A DNA stretch of 64,000 nucleotides from Corinectria fuckeliana (Eukaryota; Ascomycota; Sordariomycetes; Hypocreales; Nectriaceae). The stretch spans positions 240,989-304,988 of the forward strand of contig WPDH01000026.1 in the NCBI GenBank assembly GCA_019137255.1, written 5' to 3'. Positions within the stretch are counted from its first letter, which is position 1. The number at the start of each line of letters is the position of its first letter. The translations under genes were made by a program, and so were the position numbers. Below are positions 36,075 to 46,805 of this stretch, piece after piece. A model generated the notes under the pieces. It had not been told where the DNA came from and made no database searches. It saw nothing but the letters and a program-made list of their open reading frames with translations.

Positions 36075-37448
36075 CTACAATACGCTGGTCCGGGACTTGC
36101 CCGCCATATCGACGACGACCTTGATGACTAGGTTGCCGCTCTCGTCCTTGATCTTGCCAGCCATCTTGAAGGCCTCCTCGATACGCTCCATGCCCTTGTA
36201 CCGCTGCGTCACTAGCTTGGTCAAGTCGGGCATGGCCGCCGGTTGGTCGGCCAGTAGGTCCAGCACGTAGCGGTAAGTCTTGGCGTAGCGGAACACGCCG
36301 ATGAGGTCGACCTCGCGCAGGGCCGCGGCGGAGATGGGGAGGGTGAGGACGGGCGTGCCCATGCCTATTATCATGACTTTGCCTCCGGGCTTGGTGGCCT
36401 ATTTACGCTGCGTTAGCCAATTTGGAAAGAAGATGAAGGTTGTCTCGGGAGGGAACAATGGCAATGGAAGACTTCAAACTTACGTAGATGGCGGTTTGCA
36501 CACACGTCTCTACACCGGTGCACTCGTAGACGGCAGTGACCTCGCCGACAGCCTCTCCGTTGACCTTGGTCTCCTTCACCGTTGTAGCGACCTTTTGGGC
36601 GTAGGCGAGCTTGTCCTCGATGGTCTGGGGGCGCTCCATTGGGACTAGAACGCTTGCGTCGGCAAAGCCGTTGGTGACAGCAAAGTCAATGCGGTCTTTG
36701 AGGATGTCGGCGATTATGACCGTCTTGGCACCGTCAGCCTTGCTAACAGCGGCGGCGAGAAGGCCCACGGCACCGGCTCCGAGGACGAGCACGGTGGAGC
36801 CCTTGGGAAGGGCGGCGCGGTCCCGGGCATGCCAGGCGACAGAGAGAGGCTCGGCGAGGGCGCCCAAGTCAAGGGAGACGTTGTCAGGGAGTCTTGGGTT
36901 GAGTGTAAGTGGGTGTGATGCCTTGAGGGGCGATACTGAGTAGTACTCACTTATGGCACCAGCGGGCAGGGTGGTTGATCTTCTCCTGCAGCGTGCCCTG
37001 GGCATGAGGGTTCGCCTTGGCGGAGCTGCGGAACTTCATGCCGCGACAGATGTTGTAGCGGCCCTCGGCGCAGTACTCGCAATCTTCGCAGGGTAGGCCG
37101 ACCTCGAGGGCGACGCGGTCGCCGGGAATCAAGTCTTTGACGGCGTCACCGACGGCGACGACGGTGCCGGCGGACTCGTGGCCGAGGGTCAGGGGCTCGC
37201 GGACGATGATGTCGCCATTGCGGAAATGGTTGAAGTAGTGCAGGTCAGAGCCACAGAGACCGGTGGCCTGGACGGTGACTTGGACTTCATCGCTGGCGGG
37301 AGAGGGAAGATCTCGCTGTTCCTGTGAATTGTTAGGTGGGATGCTGAGAGACGGGGAGATGAAAGGAGAAGATGGGGAGAGAGGGACTCACTAGGCGAAG
37401 ATCCCTCTCGCCGTGTAGGACGGAAGCTGTGACACTCTGAGTCGACAT
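36075..37448 (-). CDS. Zinc-dependent polyol (sorbitol/xylitol-type) dehydrogenase
   Basis: Four exons (37448-37392, 37321-36951, 36892-36484, 36398-36075) give 386 residues. It is a medium-chain dehydrogenase. The catalytic zinc ligands are Cys42 (LCGSDLHYF) and His67-Glu68 (TLGHESAG). The structural zinc loop is complete with Cys97, 100, 103 and 111. The Rossmann motif is GAGAVG from residue 181. AEPLSVAWHA is the usual polyol-dehydrogenase segment. Such enzymes oxidise sorbitol, xylitol, arabinitol or idonate with NAD(P). It lacks the obvious sequence of Lad1 or Xdh1, so I leave the substrate open. It shares a 1.47-kb divergent promoter with the KduD-like SDR, and converges with the aldo-keto reductase. 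Confidence 0.92.
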
Positions 37449-38920
37449 GATGAGAGAGGGGCGAGGTGAAGTAGACGGCGGAGACAAGACAAGAGACAGA
37501 TCAATTGAAGAACCTTGATGAGTGAGTGATCTCAAGTTACCAGTCCTTGGATGAGTATTAGAAACGAGGGCGGGAATATCAAAAAGAAAAACAAATCAAG
37601 CAAGAATTGTTGGACGAAGAAGGGGACGGAACGGAATTGAGAACGTGGGCGGCGGAGAGTGGACCGGAGGTGGGATGAAGCAGCTCAGCAATCCCGGCTC
37701 CGATATCGACAAGTACATTCCCATTGAGCAACCTAACGAGTCGTCGACGCAGCCATTGCGCGGGGAGAGAGCCGAGTTGCGGCCCCACGAGAGAAGCCCC
37801 ATGACGCCCCTTTGCCCCATGGCAACAAGTGTCGACCAGAAGGAAAGGGGAAAATGCATCCATCATCCGCGTTGCTGTCGAGTCGAGGCGGATCTAGACA
37901 TGGACGGACAGTACCTGTTGTAAGTACATGGTGGGGGTGTGAAAGAGGCATGCCCCTCCCCCACTGCGGGACTATCCAAGTACAAGTACGCTACGAGGTG
38001 GACGATGCTGCTATAGCTGCTTTGTAGGGCGTCGTCCGGAGGAGACTGGTCTGGATCTAAAAGCACAGTTCTTGGTCATTTCCTCTCTGGGTCTAACTGA
38101 GAGCCGCCAGTTTACAAGGTGTCTATCCAGTCTCCGTAACCGGGCAAAATATTGAACATGGCGTCGACTGAGACGGATTCCCTCCATCATGACCAGCCAT
38201 TGAGAAAGGAAAAGAACTAAATCATAGGTTTCAGGTGCCAGCTGCTAATGACGATCAATGTACCTGTACATCCATCCATTTGGATCCCTCCCGTCCTCTA
38301 ACCTGCCAGTGCTCTAGCGGGGACCCAGCTGCCGCCTAAAAAACGGCATCATGCCCGCTGACTACCCGGTATTCTCTCCGAAGGCACCGCCGGCCTATTC
38401 ATAGCCTCTTGCAACGAGCATGAAGGCCAATCCCCGGCGTGGACGTTGGTTGAGCATTCTTCAGGTCAGGTGGTGCATGCGTCTAAATTCTGTAAAGTAC
38501 ATCCGAGGTTGACCAAGACGCCGAGTTTGTCCCGCGGTCTCACGTTGGGTGTTTGAACGGTGAGAGGACCATGGCCGAGATTGCATGGGGAGAAGACCTA
38601 AGTAGGTTTTGTAAATCTGCCCCTGTTCTTGTGGGTGTCTTGATACAATAATAATAATTAAGTAGCAGTATTATGCGAATACATCTAAACTTACACCCCG
38701 CCGCCCACTTCACCATTCCCCTCATCCCGCCATCCCACTATCCCACCCCTGCGTCTGCTGCCCCTCGTTTCGTCTCATCTCGTCTCGTCTCGTCGTCTTG
38801 TCTTTTTTGTTTGGTCTGGAAATCGTAACGGAAACGAAGTATAAGCACTCACACTTCTCCCAAACACTTCGGGACTGCACTTCCGTATTCTCTTCTCCCT
38901 CACCAATCCTTTTCCGAATC
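37449..38920. promoter_or_regulatory. Bidirectional promoter region of polyol dehydrogenase and SDR genes
   Basis: The region lies between two divergent sugar-metabolism-type genes. Two hexamers fit the CreA/Cre1 glucose repressor consensus SYGGRG: GCGGGG at 38317-38322 and CCGGGG (minus strand) at 38432-38437. Hits this short occur by chance, so repression by glucose is only a suggestion. A C/T-rich leader with repeated TCTCGTCTCGTC (38775-38805) precedes the SDR start. No exon was found inside. Confidence 0.35.
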
Positions 38921-39833
38921 ATGGCTGCTTCCTTCTTCTCCCTCGAGGGCCAGACGGCCGTCATCACTGGCGGCACCCGTGGCATTGGCCAGGCCGTTGC
39001 TATTGGCTTTGCTGAGGCGGGCGCCGACGTTATCCTGGTCCAGGTACGTCATGTCATGGCATTTCTCTGCTCTCTGGGGATGTGACTGCGATTCTGACTC
39101 CCAATTCAGCGAGACACCTCTGCCACCGCTACAAAGGAAGCCATCGAGAAGCTCGGTCGCAAGGCCTACATCTACACTGCCGACCTCTCCTCGGCCGCCT
39201 CCGTGGGCACCCTCGTCCCCAAGATCCTCGCCGACGAGCACAAGATCCGCATCCTCGTCAACTGTGCCGGCATCCAGAAGCGACACCCCTGTGAAGAGTT
39301 TCCCGACAAGGACTTCAACGATGTTAGTCGTTTCCTGGTCTGTTCTCTTACATGAAATCTCCAACTTACACCTCCATTTTCTATAGGTGATCCAAGTGAA
39401 CCTCAACGCCGTCTTTACCCTCTGCCGCGACTTCGGTGCCCACATGCTCGGCCTCGAGCCCTCGCCAGTCACCGGTCGCCGCGGCAGCATCATCAACTTC
39501 GCGTCGCTGCTGACCTTCCAGGGCGGCTTCACCGTGCCCGCCTACGCTGCCTCCAAGGGCGCCGTCGGCCAGCTCACCAAGAGCTTCGCTAACGAGTGGA
39601 CCTCCAAGGGCATAACCGTTAACGCCATCGCCCCCGGCTACATCGCCACCGACATGAACGAGGCTCTACTTGCCAACCCAGAGCGCCTCGCTAGCATTAC
39701 TGCACGTATCCCTGCCGGCGTCTGGGGCTCACCCGACGATTTCAAGGGCACGAGCGTGTATCTTGCTAGCAAGGCTAGTGGCTACGTGAGTGGCCACATT
39801 TTGGTTGTTGATGGTGGCTGGATGGGACGATGA
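38921..39833 (+). CDS. Short-chain dehydrogenase, KduD/2-deoxy-D-gluconate 3-dehydrogenase-like
   Basis: Exons 38921-39043, 39110-39322 and 39387-39833 give 260 residues. This is a classical SDR: the cofactor motif TGGTRGIG (residues 16-23), NCAG (92-95), Asn117, and the catalytic Ser152, Tyr165 and Lys169 (YAASK). The opening FFSLEGQTAVITGG and the ending VVDGGWMGR match the group annotated as 2-deoxy-D-gluconate 3-dehydrogenase or KduD in fungi and bacteria. That group interconverts keto-deoxy sugar acids with NAD(P), for example in pectin-derived uronate breakdown. Whether the fungal enzyme keeps that substrate is unproven. It is divergent from the polyol dehydrogenase, which suggests joint control. 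Confidence 0.92.
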
Positions 39834-40646
39834 TTGGGTGCTTGATGGTGTATCATAGATAATGAATAGAAGAGACAATCATGGGATATAACAAAGGCTA
39901 AAAAATTTATAATATCCTTAAAATCACTTGCCCTGGCTCAAAACCTGCTATATGCTTCGCTTCTTCTCCTTCCTTGAACCACCGGCAGTTTCTAGACTGA
40001 CCACCTTGACCTCTCGAACTAGAAACGACCTGTCACTCTCGCCATGCCCGAATCAATCGCCTCTTTTCTAAGCGGCGAAACCCCGATGGACCAGAGACGA
40101 TCATGACCTTCTTGCGCTGATGCCGAACCACATGGTGATCAGCAGTGGAAGCTCGGGCGATGATGCTAGAGGTCCATCATGAACGAGAGTAAGCTTTCCT
40201 GGATAACTGAAACGGGGACCAAGAGGCGGGGAGCTCTTGCTTACGCGGACTGCAAAGCGGCAATACGCACTCGGGCAAATGAAGTGGCTAGGTCGTCAAA
40301 CATCTTGGTTGTGGTTGGCTATTCCCTTGGCTGACTCAAAGGCGTTGGGCTCGACGACTACAGCTTGGGTGATGGCCTTGGTGATCTAAGGATTTGAAGT
40401 GTTTAGATTGGGACAGTGACACCTTACGAACACAGGGACTGCCAGATATCCTTATATGCTACTGTATCTCCAACCAAATTGACCCGGAAGCCGAGGACCA
40501 CATGTCGGGCACCTTATAGATACACGCTGTCACACGAAAATGCCCCGAGCAAGAGCTCTTATTCGCTGTAGCCGTAGGAGCATCTCCGACGGAGAGTGGG
40601 TGAGATCCGGCCCTCACCTGATCGACCGGGGCCTTTCGACAGTACA
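39834..40646. other. Intergenic region with a possible gene relic
   Basis: It holds the SDR 3' end, then unassigned sequence. On the minus strand from about 40385 a frame reads ITKAITQAVVVEPNAFESAK before a stop, and further on another reads KLTLVHDGPLASSPELPLL. These look more coding-like than chance but are broken by stops and frame changes, so they may be a decayed gene fragment. I cannot assign a family. Confidence 0.25.
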
Positions 40647-40899
40647 TACAGCCCTCGGGGATTAAAAAGGTGCATTTTAATAGTGTATTTTACCACTGAC
40701 TTCCCTTTTCGTTAAAGTCTTATAACATATAAATTATATGAAAAGATACCTAACTTACCTGATCTATTAAGTTATAGTAGTAATAAACATCGCTATAGAG
40801 GTAGAGTACCTAGTTCCTCATGCTAGCACTCTGCCTTTATCTGTACCTGGACCTGGGTGGCAAGTCACAAATAAACCTTTTTAATCCCCGAGGGCTGTA
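40647..40899. mobile_element. MITE-like element with 25-bp perfect terminal inverted repeats
   Basis: The sequence at 40647-40671 (TACAGCCCTCGGGGATTAAA then AAGGT) is repeated exactly in reverse complement at 40875-40899. The outermost bases are TA on both sides, so the structure fits TIRs of 23 bp starting CAGCCC inside a TA target-site duplication. That is the pattern of Tc1/mariner-superfamily elements. The total length is 253 bp; the interior is AT-rich with no open frame, so it cannot code for its own transposase. It is a non-autonomous copy, and no partner transposase gene is seen in this window. Confidence 0.8.
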
Positions 40900-41353
40900 C
40901 TCCAACTGCATACATAGTCCAAGGATTTGCAGCTTAGTGGGATACCGGTATGCCGTAAGCAAGCTAGCCATCTACCCAAGGCATGCTGCAAAGGCCATGC
41001 TTGTACCTACACCCATCTTCCATCTTCCGAGTTTTTGGGATCCCCACGCCATCGTCGCTGAAGTCAGACTCGACGAAAGCCACCGGCTTAAAGAGGGGCT
41101 AGGAGAAAGCAGGATAGAGAACCAAACAGCGCGTCGCAAACAGATCTATATTTTCCCGACACCAGGTTCGTAACCCTCTAGGCCTAGATTTTACTTCCTG
41201 CACCATGCGAACGTGCATCATCAGCCTCTGTGCATTGCACTGCACGTGGCGTGATAGGATGGCGTCGGCAAAATGAGAAAATGAGATGGGAGCATGTCAC
41301 CGGGCGCCCGACGCCACCAACGGCATAGATGAAGGCAGCTTGTAGAAAGAGAT
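40900..41353. other. Intergenic region between the MITE and GNA1
   Basis: It contains the 3' region of GNA1 (minus strand) and unassigned sequence. No exon, RNA gene or repeat was identified. The plus-strand frame at 40820-41173 begins inside the MITE and is not supported. Confidence 0.4.
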
Positions 41354-41945
41354 TTACTGGGATTTACCCTTGGTTTCCTCGTAGTAATGGGCCATCTGGA
41401 GTCCCGCTCGTCGAAAGCCGCACTTGACGTAGAAACCCTCGTTGGCCTCGCTGCAATCGAGGATGCTCTTGTAACAGCCAATCTGTTCGGCAACGTAATC
41501 GAGAGCCTGAATTATTCGGAGACCGAGCTTTTTTCCCTGCTGGTCCTTGGCGACTGCAATATCCTCGATGTGACCGACGGCGCCGAGGTTGTGAATGCTG
41601 TGAAGCAAGCGTTCGTCAGCTTGAACTCTTCTTGCCGAACAATTCAGGGTCGACTTACAACTTGCGCTCAACGATCAAAGCGCCAGTGCCAACAACAGGG
41701 CGCTCGGCCTTGGTGGTATCTTCAATGATGATAATGTAGTAGGTGGCGGCCGCGGCCATGTTGTCGTACTGCTTGACGAAGTCGGCCTCGCTGATATCGC
41801 CGACGGTGGTTAAGACGCGTAGGCAATCAAGGAAGCCGGTGTCGTAGTCGGACTTGCGCAGAGCGCGTAGGGTGTAGCCCTCGGGCAGGGCAGCCGAAAC
41901 CTCGGGGGAGAGGAGGCTGGACGCGAAGATGCCATCTTGAGGCAT
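41354..41945 (-). CDS. GNA1: Glucosamine-6-phosphate N-acetyltransferase
   Basis: Exons 41945-41659 and 41597-41354 give 176 residues; the 61-bp intron splits Phe96. It is a GNAT-fold enzyme that makes N-acetylglucosamine 6-phosphate from acetyl-CoA on the way to UDP-GlcNAc, the precursor of chitin, N-glycans and GPI anchors. GAVGHIEDIAVAKDQQGKKL (about residues 101-120) is the family core: the beta strand with the IEDIAV substrate contacts, then the acetyl-CoA pyrophosphate loop Q-G-K-K-L-G. SILDCSEANEGFYVKCGF follows with the conserved Tyr. The length fits fungal Gna1 (about 160-190). The frame is open upstream but without an ATG, so 41945 is the start. Confidence 0.95.
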
Positions 41946-43142
41946 GGCGGTGTCGAATTTGGCGGGGGTTCGCGGGGTCGCGAAGCGGGTTCCTTTGTCT
42001 GAAGGTCGCAGAGAGGAGAATTCGAGAGCGCAGAGATGAGGGCTGGATCCGAGATTCAATTGTCGAGGACGAGAAGCATGTAAATTCGAGGGAGACAAGT
42101 TAAAGGAGGATGATGACACGGAGATGGAGAGAAAAGCTTCAAGTCAGATTAGCCCTCCCTCAACCCTTAGAATGGATCTGCTTGATTGAGCTATTATTAG
42201 GACGGGAAGCTCGCTGCAGAGCAACAAACCGTGCTGTAGTCTTAGTGGACGGGGCCTCTAATTAACCCCACGCAAGGAGATGCCCGATCACCCTGATGGT
42301 ACTGCGCCTCAAGGCGACTCCGACTGTTTGCAGTACAATACATACTGCACAGTGGTTATCTAATAGGTACGGTTTGAGTCGGTCAGGCATATAGAAAGCT
42401 CACTTCTAAACCTGGTAGACGGTTCATTGACTGTAAGGACGTCAGCGCTTAGCAGCTATGGTGCTCTTCAGGCCAGCTCCCCTCCCCTGCCGAGGTCAAA
42501 TGGTGTCCACTGATCGACAAGTTGCGTCAAAATACGATTTCCTGTGTTCTTCTGGCAAGCCAGCAGATCAAGAAGGACTAAAGGGGCCATAACGTCTGGA
42601 ATGATGGTGTCGCTGTGTTTGAGACATCGGCTGGGCCTTGCGTTTGCCTGTCTAACCGATCGTGGATCTTGTTACCTAGTCATGGTAGATGAACGTCGCA
42701 GAGCCAGCTCAGATAGGAACGTCAAGGAATAGAAGTCAAGATAAACAAGGCTCCAGGTGGCTTCGGATAATAATAAAAGGTACCTGCCTTAGAAGCAGGT
42801 GGGCGACTGGGGGATTCCTGGCGGTCGAAGGCAGTTGGGAAGGAACAGCGCTATGCATGAATGTGTTCGTGGCCTTCTAGCTCACAATCACATGTAAATG
42901 TTTCAACTCACTAATCTACCTACAACGTCCCAACCAATCCTCGCGAGTCTCAACGGCATGCCATCCGCTCTTTGCCACGCCGTTATCATCGCCACAGATG
43001 CTGTCACATCATTGGCGTGTTCCTGTCCACGTCCACGTCCACGTCCACGCTCACTTCCACGATCACGGTGTGGCCCTCTCCCCACGACCACCCGCCGCCA
43101 TCCACACCTCCTTTCCATCTTCTCGCAAGATGCTCATACAAA
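41946..43142. promoter_or_regulatory. Divergent promoter region of GNA1 and the class-3 lipase gene
   Basis: This 1.2-kb interval is between divergent genes. I see no coding exon. Near its right end a TCCACG unit repeats four times (about 43024-43047); it lies in the 57-codon in-frame stretch upstream of the lipase ATG that I take to be leader. Confidence 0.4.
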
Positions 43143-46100
43143 ATGAACCGAGATGCCACAGTTCACGATAGCGCTCACACCATGACCTTCACTATGGATA
43201 ACTGCGATATTCCGCCCAGTGACGATGCGACTCCCGATGTCACGCCTCCTCAACCAACTCCTACGCTCCTCCCAGAGCCTGTTGCACAGGCCGTCAGTTT
43301 CGCGACCCGTTCTACTAGCTTAGCTATCCGCCTTAGCTCCGTTGCTGGCTCTTATGGCCTTGATGCCGCAAGATTCACCACCCTGTCTAGCCTCGAGCTG
43401 GCTAGGACAATGGTTGAATCTGTCCTGAGCCGCGCTGGAAGAGAAACACTTTCTCGGTCCCAAAGCAACCTTGCCACTATCGAAGCTGAGTCGGTCATTG
43501 AACGAAGTCTTGAGAACCTCCACCATGCCATGACTCAGGCCGTCTTTTGGACAACTGCTGGTTTCCAATTCACCAATACAACCATCTCTATGGCATCGGA
43601 AGTCTCTCAGATGTTGCTGTCTTCTTTAGATCAGCTGCTCGGCTCAACTGATTCATCTCGAGCCATTGCCAGCATCATCACATTAATCCGCCGGGAGTTC
43701 CGAGACCCTGCTACGGGTGCTCAAGGCAAACCCGTCGGCGTCGTCGATCTTACTCTTGGTATATGTGCCTTTGCTTATCTACAGCAGTGGTGTTGGAAAA
43801 CTTTGGAGGAAGAGACATGTCGCCGAGAATCCGAGGAGATTATATGGGACGTTGTGGTCCTCAACGATGGCGAGAGGGTAGATGTTCAAGAAGAAAATTC
43901 TGACGCGCCCACAAGCTCTCAGTCAAACATGTCGCAGGGTCAGATTAGCAGCGCTGACGGCGATCGCTCAAAACTATCACCAGAACTTCACCAGAATACG
44001 CCCGATGATGAAGAATTGGTTATACCCCGGCTCAGAGACCAGATTGTTGATTCTCTCCCTCCAGAAACCACGGTCTCGATATCAAATTTAATGTCTACGA
44101 CACAGACAATTACGATCGACATCGACGGGCCGAGACCACTTTCTCTCCCTACCCTGCCAGGGGCAGAAGTTGTTGAAACAAAGGTCACACGCTCTCCACA
44201 AGGTGTTCGTTCGGGAAGGCAGCCCAACAGCTCTGGAGAGACGTCCTATCGAGTAGTGTATAAGCTTCAAAGGTCAAAGGTTGGAACTACGACATTTCAG
44301 AATTATGATGAACGACCAAAGACTCCAGTTATTGAGCTAGCGAACACAGAAAGGCCGACGAGAAGAGTTCAACCTCAGGAGCCATCTAGGTTGCCCAAGA
44401 GAACTTTGGCAACAGGTCCCAGGTCGCCGCCTAGCAATCGCACAGTTGTTTCGAGGGAGAACGGCAGCCAGCAGCTTCGAGTCCCATCACGAGGTGCTAC
44501 CAGACCGATGGGAAACTTGGGGCAAGACGCGACCGGTAGGAGACCGAAGATATCGTACCCTTTCTCGCAACCGACTTCATCAACAGCCCAGCAAAAGCCA
44601 GAACGCGAAGCGAATCAAAAGAGGCCTCGGGTTCCTCTAAGCTCTCGAACAAAAACGGACCCCCCTCGCGAGAGTTCAGCTGTAGCTCGGAAGGTGCTGC
44701 CCAAGAGGAAGACTGATCTGTCTGTGAACGGTAAAAACATGGAGAAAAGAGGGACACTAAAACAAGTCCTCCGCGAAGGCAGTCAATCTTTCTCTAATAT
44801 GTGGCACAAAGACTCGACAGCTGCCGAAAGTAAACAGCAGCTAAAGCGGAAAGAGCTTGGCAGTAAGACGACATCCATCTCAAGCAGTCCTGAGCTGCCA
44901 TTTCCCACGCAGGAGCCGGAAACTCTATGTTCTATCTCATCGGTCGACCATAAATCTGAAAGCCCAGAGTCAATCCAGCGGAGCACTTCTCGGGCAAGTT
45001 ACGTTTCTGTTCACGAGTATCAGCGCAACTCTTTCGTTGCCCAGACCGACACATACTCCATTCATTCTTCTCTGGGTCCGCGGCCGAACTCTCCCAGCCT
45101 CTCCAGGACTGAGCCCGCTGCAGATTCTTCTTGGTCCACATCTTGGCACGACAGCAACTCTGTTAGTCCCGGCCGACCGCTGTCTGGCCTGGGCCATCGT
45201 CGCCTCGCCTCGCATGGTCCCAGCCTGTACAGCCTGGGATCCAATGATTCTCAATCATCTCTAGTATTGGCATCTTACAAGCAGAAAAGTGCCTACACTG
45301 CGGCTGATGCGTTGAGTGTCCTTCGACGCGACGGCGTAATTGATGGCATATTTCCCAAGGCGCATGTGCTCCGCAATATAACCCGGTACATGCGGTTCTC
45401 GTCAGCATCTTATGGATCCAGCTTCCTCAAGGCCATGGGCATATCTAAGGAGATGCCAGTCTTGCAAGTCCGGGATGGGATACATAGCGACGTGAGGCAC
45501 TTTCTCCACCACACAGAGTCAGACATGCACAGCGTGCTTCTTACCTCCTTCGTTGACCCTGAAGGGGGAACGAACTCAACTGGCTTGACAGAAACAGGCG
45601 TTCCCTTAGTACATTACATCTCATTGGACCATGAAGCAAGAGCAGTAGTGCTCGCTTGCCGGGGAACACTGGGCTTCGAAGACGTCTTGGCCGACTTGTT
45701 ATGTGATTACGATGTTCTCACTTGGCATGGTCGTGGATATAAGGTTCACAAGGGCGTTCATGCCTCTGCTAGAAGACTTCTTTACGGTGGGGATGGGCGC
45801 GTCTTGGTTACAATTAGGGAGGCATTGCTTGAGTTTCCTGACTATGGGCTTGTCCTATGCGGACACTCGCTTGGTGGCGCGGTGACCGCGCTCCTCGGCG
45901 TGATGCTCTCGGAGCCAAACCCAGCCGGTGCAGGGTTCGTCACTGCCGCTGAACCTCACGGACGCTCATACGATCCCCCAGACCATGCGGACATCCAGCC
46001 AGATCATCCATGCCTTCCGCCTAGGCGTCCGATCCACGTTTACGCTTACGGGCCGCCGGGTACAATGTCAACATCACTCCGCAAACGCACTCGGGGTCTG

Positions 46101-46598
46101 ATCACAAGTATCGTACACGGCAACGACATAGTTCCATCTCTATCGTTAGGTTCCCTACATGACTCTCAAGCCGTTGCATTGGCCTTTAAGAACGACGAAA
46201 ACCAGGCCAAATTGGAGATTCGTCGGAGAATCTGGCAGGCCTTGCAGAATGGTATGAGCAATAAGTGGTACGGTCGATCCTTTGTCACGCCTAGCGAAGA
46301 GAAATCAGAATGGGGGCTTCCACTGCTCCAGGTTTTGAGGGCTGGGATGATCAACCAGAAGCTCATGCCACCCGGCGAGGTCTTTGTTGTTGAGAGCCAG
46401 AGAGTACTGAGGCGAGATGCGTTCCTCTTTGTCGAAGAAGACCATCTTGGCAAGCCGGCACAGAGAATTGTGCTAAAGTATATCAAGGATGTGGAGGCGC
46501 GATTTAAAGAGATGAGATTTGGGACGAGTATGTTGATGGATCATAGCCCGGCTAGGTATGAGGAGGCTTTGGGCAAGCTTCACCTCGGGGTTGTTTGA
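43143..46598 (+). CDS. Class-3 lipase, large diacylglycerol-lipase-like alpha/beta hydrolase
   Basis: A single exon of 1151 residues. The catalytic domain is C-terminal (about 780-1120): the nucleophile elbow GHSLGG has Ser909, and VHGNDIVPSLS gives the likely catalytic Asp995. The upstream YISLDHEARAVVLACRGTLG is the class-3 lipase strand with the oxyanion-side residues (ACRGT). The long N-terminal part has a helical region (about 45-230, with a possible hydrophobic segment near VGVVDLTLGICAFAYLQQWC) and then a long Ser/Pro/Arg-rich disordered stretch (about 240-720). This layout resembles fungal relatives of sn1-specific diacylglycerol lipases, which release a fatty acid from diacylglycerol at membranes. 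ATG 43143 is preferred over another Met 13 codons later; the frame is open upstream but with a poor start. Confidence 0.88.
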   Translation: MNRDATVHDSAHTMTFTMDNCDIPPSDDATPDVTPPQPTPTLLPEPVAQAVSFATRSTSLAIRLSSVAGSYGLDAARFTTLSSLELARTMVESVLSRAGRETLSRSQSNLATIEAESVIERSLENLHHAMTQAVFWTTAGFQFTNTTISMASEVSQMLLSSLDQLLGSTDSSRAIASIITLIRREFRDPATGAQGKPVGVVDLTLGICAFAYLQQWCWKTLEEETCRRESEEIIWDVVVLNDGERVDVQEENSDAPTSSQSNMSQGQISSADGDRSKLSPELHQNTPDDEELVIPRLRDQIVDSLPPETTVSISNLMSTTQTITIDIDGPRPLSLPTLPGAEVVETKVTRSPQGVRSGRQPNSSGETSYRVVYKLQRSKVGTTTFQNYDERPKTPVIELANTERPTRRVQPQEPSRLPKRTLATGPRSPPSNRTVVSRENGSQQLRVPSRGATRPMGNLGQDATGRRPKISYPFSQPTSSTAQQKPEREANQKRPRVPLSSRTKTDPPRESSAVARKVLPKRKTDLSVNGKNMEKRGTLKQVLREGSQSFSNMWHKDSTAAESKQQLKRKELGSKTTSISSSPELPFPTQEPETLCSISSVDHKSESPESIQRSTSRASYVSVHEYQRNSFVAQTDTYSIHSSLGPRPNSPSLSRTEPAADSSWSTSWHDSNSVSPGRPLSGLGHRRLASHGPSLYSLGSNDSQSSLVLASYKQKSAYTAADALSVLRRDGVIDGIFPKAHVLRNITRYMRFSSASYGSSFLKAMGISKEMPVLQVRDGIHSDVRHFLHHTESDMHSVLLTSFVDPEGGTNSTGLTETGVPLVHYISLDHEARAVVLACRGTLGFEDVLADLLCDYDVLTWHGRGYKVHKGVHASARRLLYGGDGRVLVTIREALLEFPDYGLVLCGHSLGGAVTALLGVMLSEPNPAGAGFVTAAEPHGRSYDPPDHADIQPDHPCLPPRRPIHVYAYGPPGTMSTSLRKRTRGLITSIVHGNDIVPSLSLGSLHDSQAVALAFKNDENQAKLEIRRRIWQALQNGMSNKWYGRSFVTPSEEKSEWGLPLLQVLRAGMINQKLMPPGEVFVVESQRVLRRDAFLFVEEDHLGKPAQRIVLKYIKDVEARFKEMRFGTSMLMDHSPARYEEALGKLHLGVV

Positions 46599-46805
46599 CC
46601 TCTGACACCAACGATTTATTTTTTACCTTATGATAGATTGATAGCGATTACAAGGAGTGTCTGATATATGGATAGATGGATCACAAAAGCGTTGGGGAAC
46701 TAGAAACCTGGATATTACAACGTGGCACACTGGAATAGACTATCTTGTTGTTTGCCCTCATCTCATTTCACGTATTCTTATCGTCTTTTTACATGCAAAC
46801 GGGTC

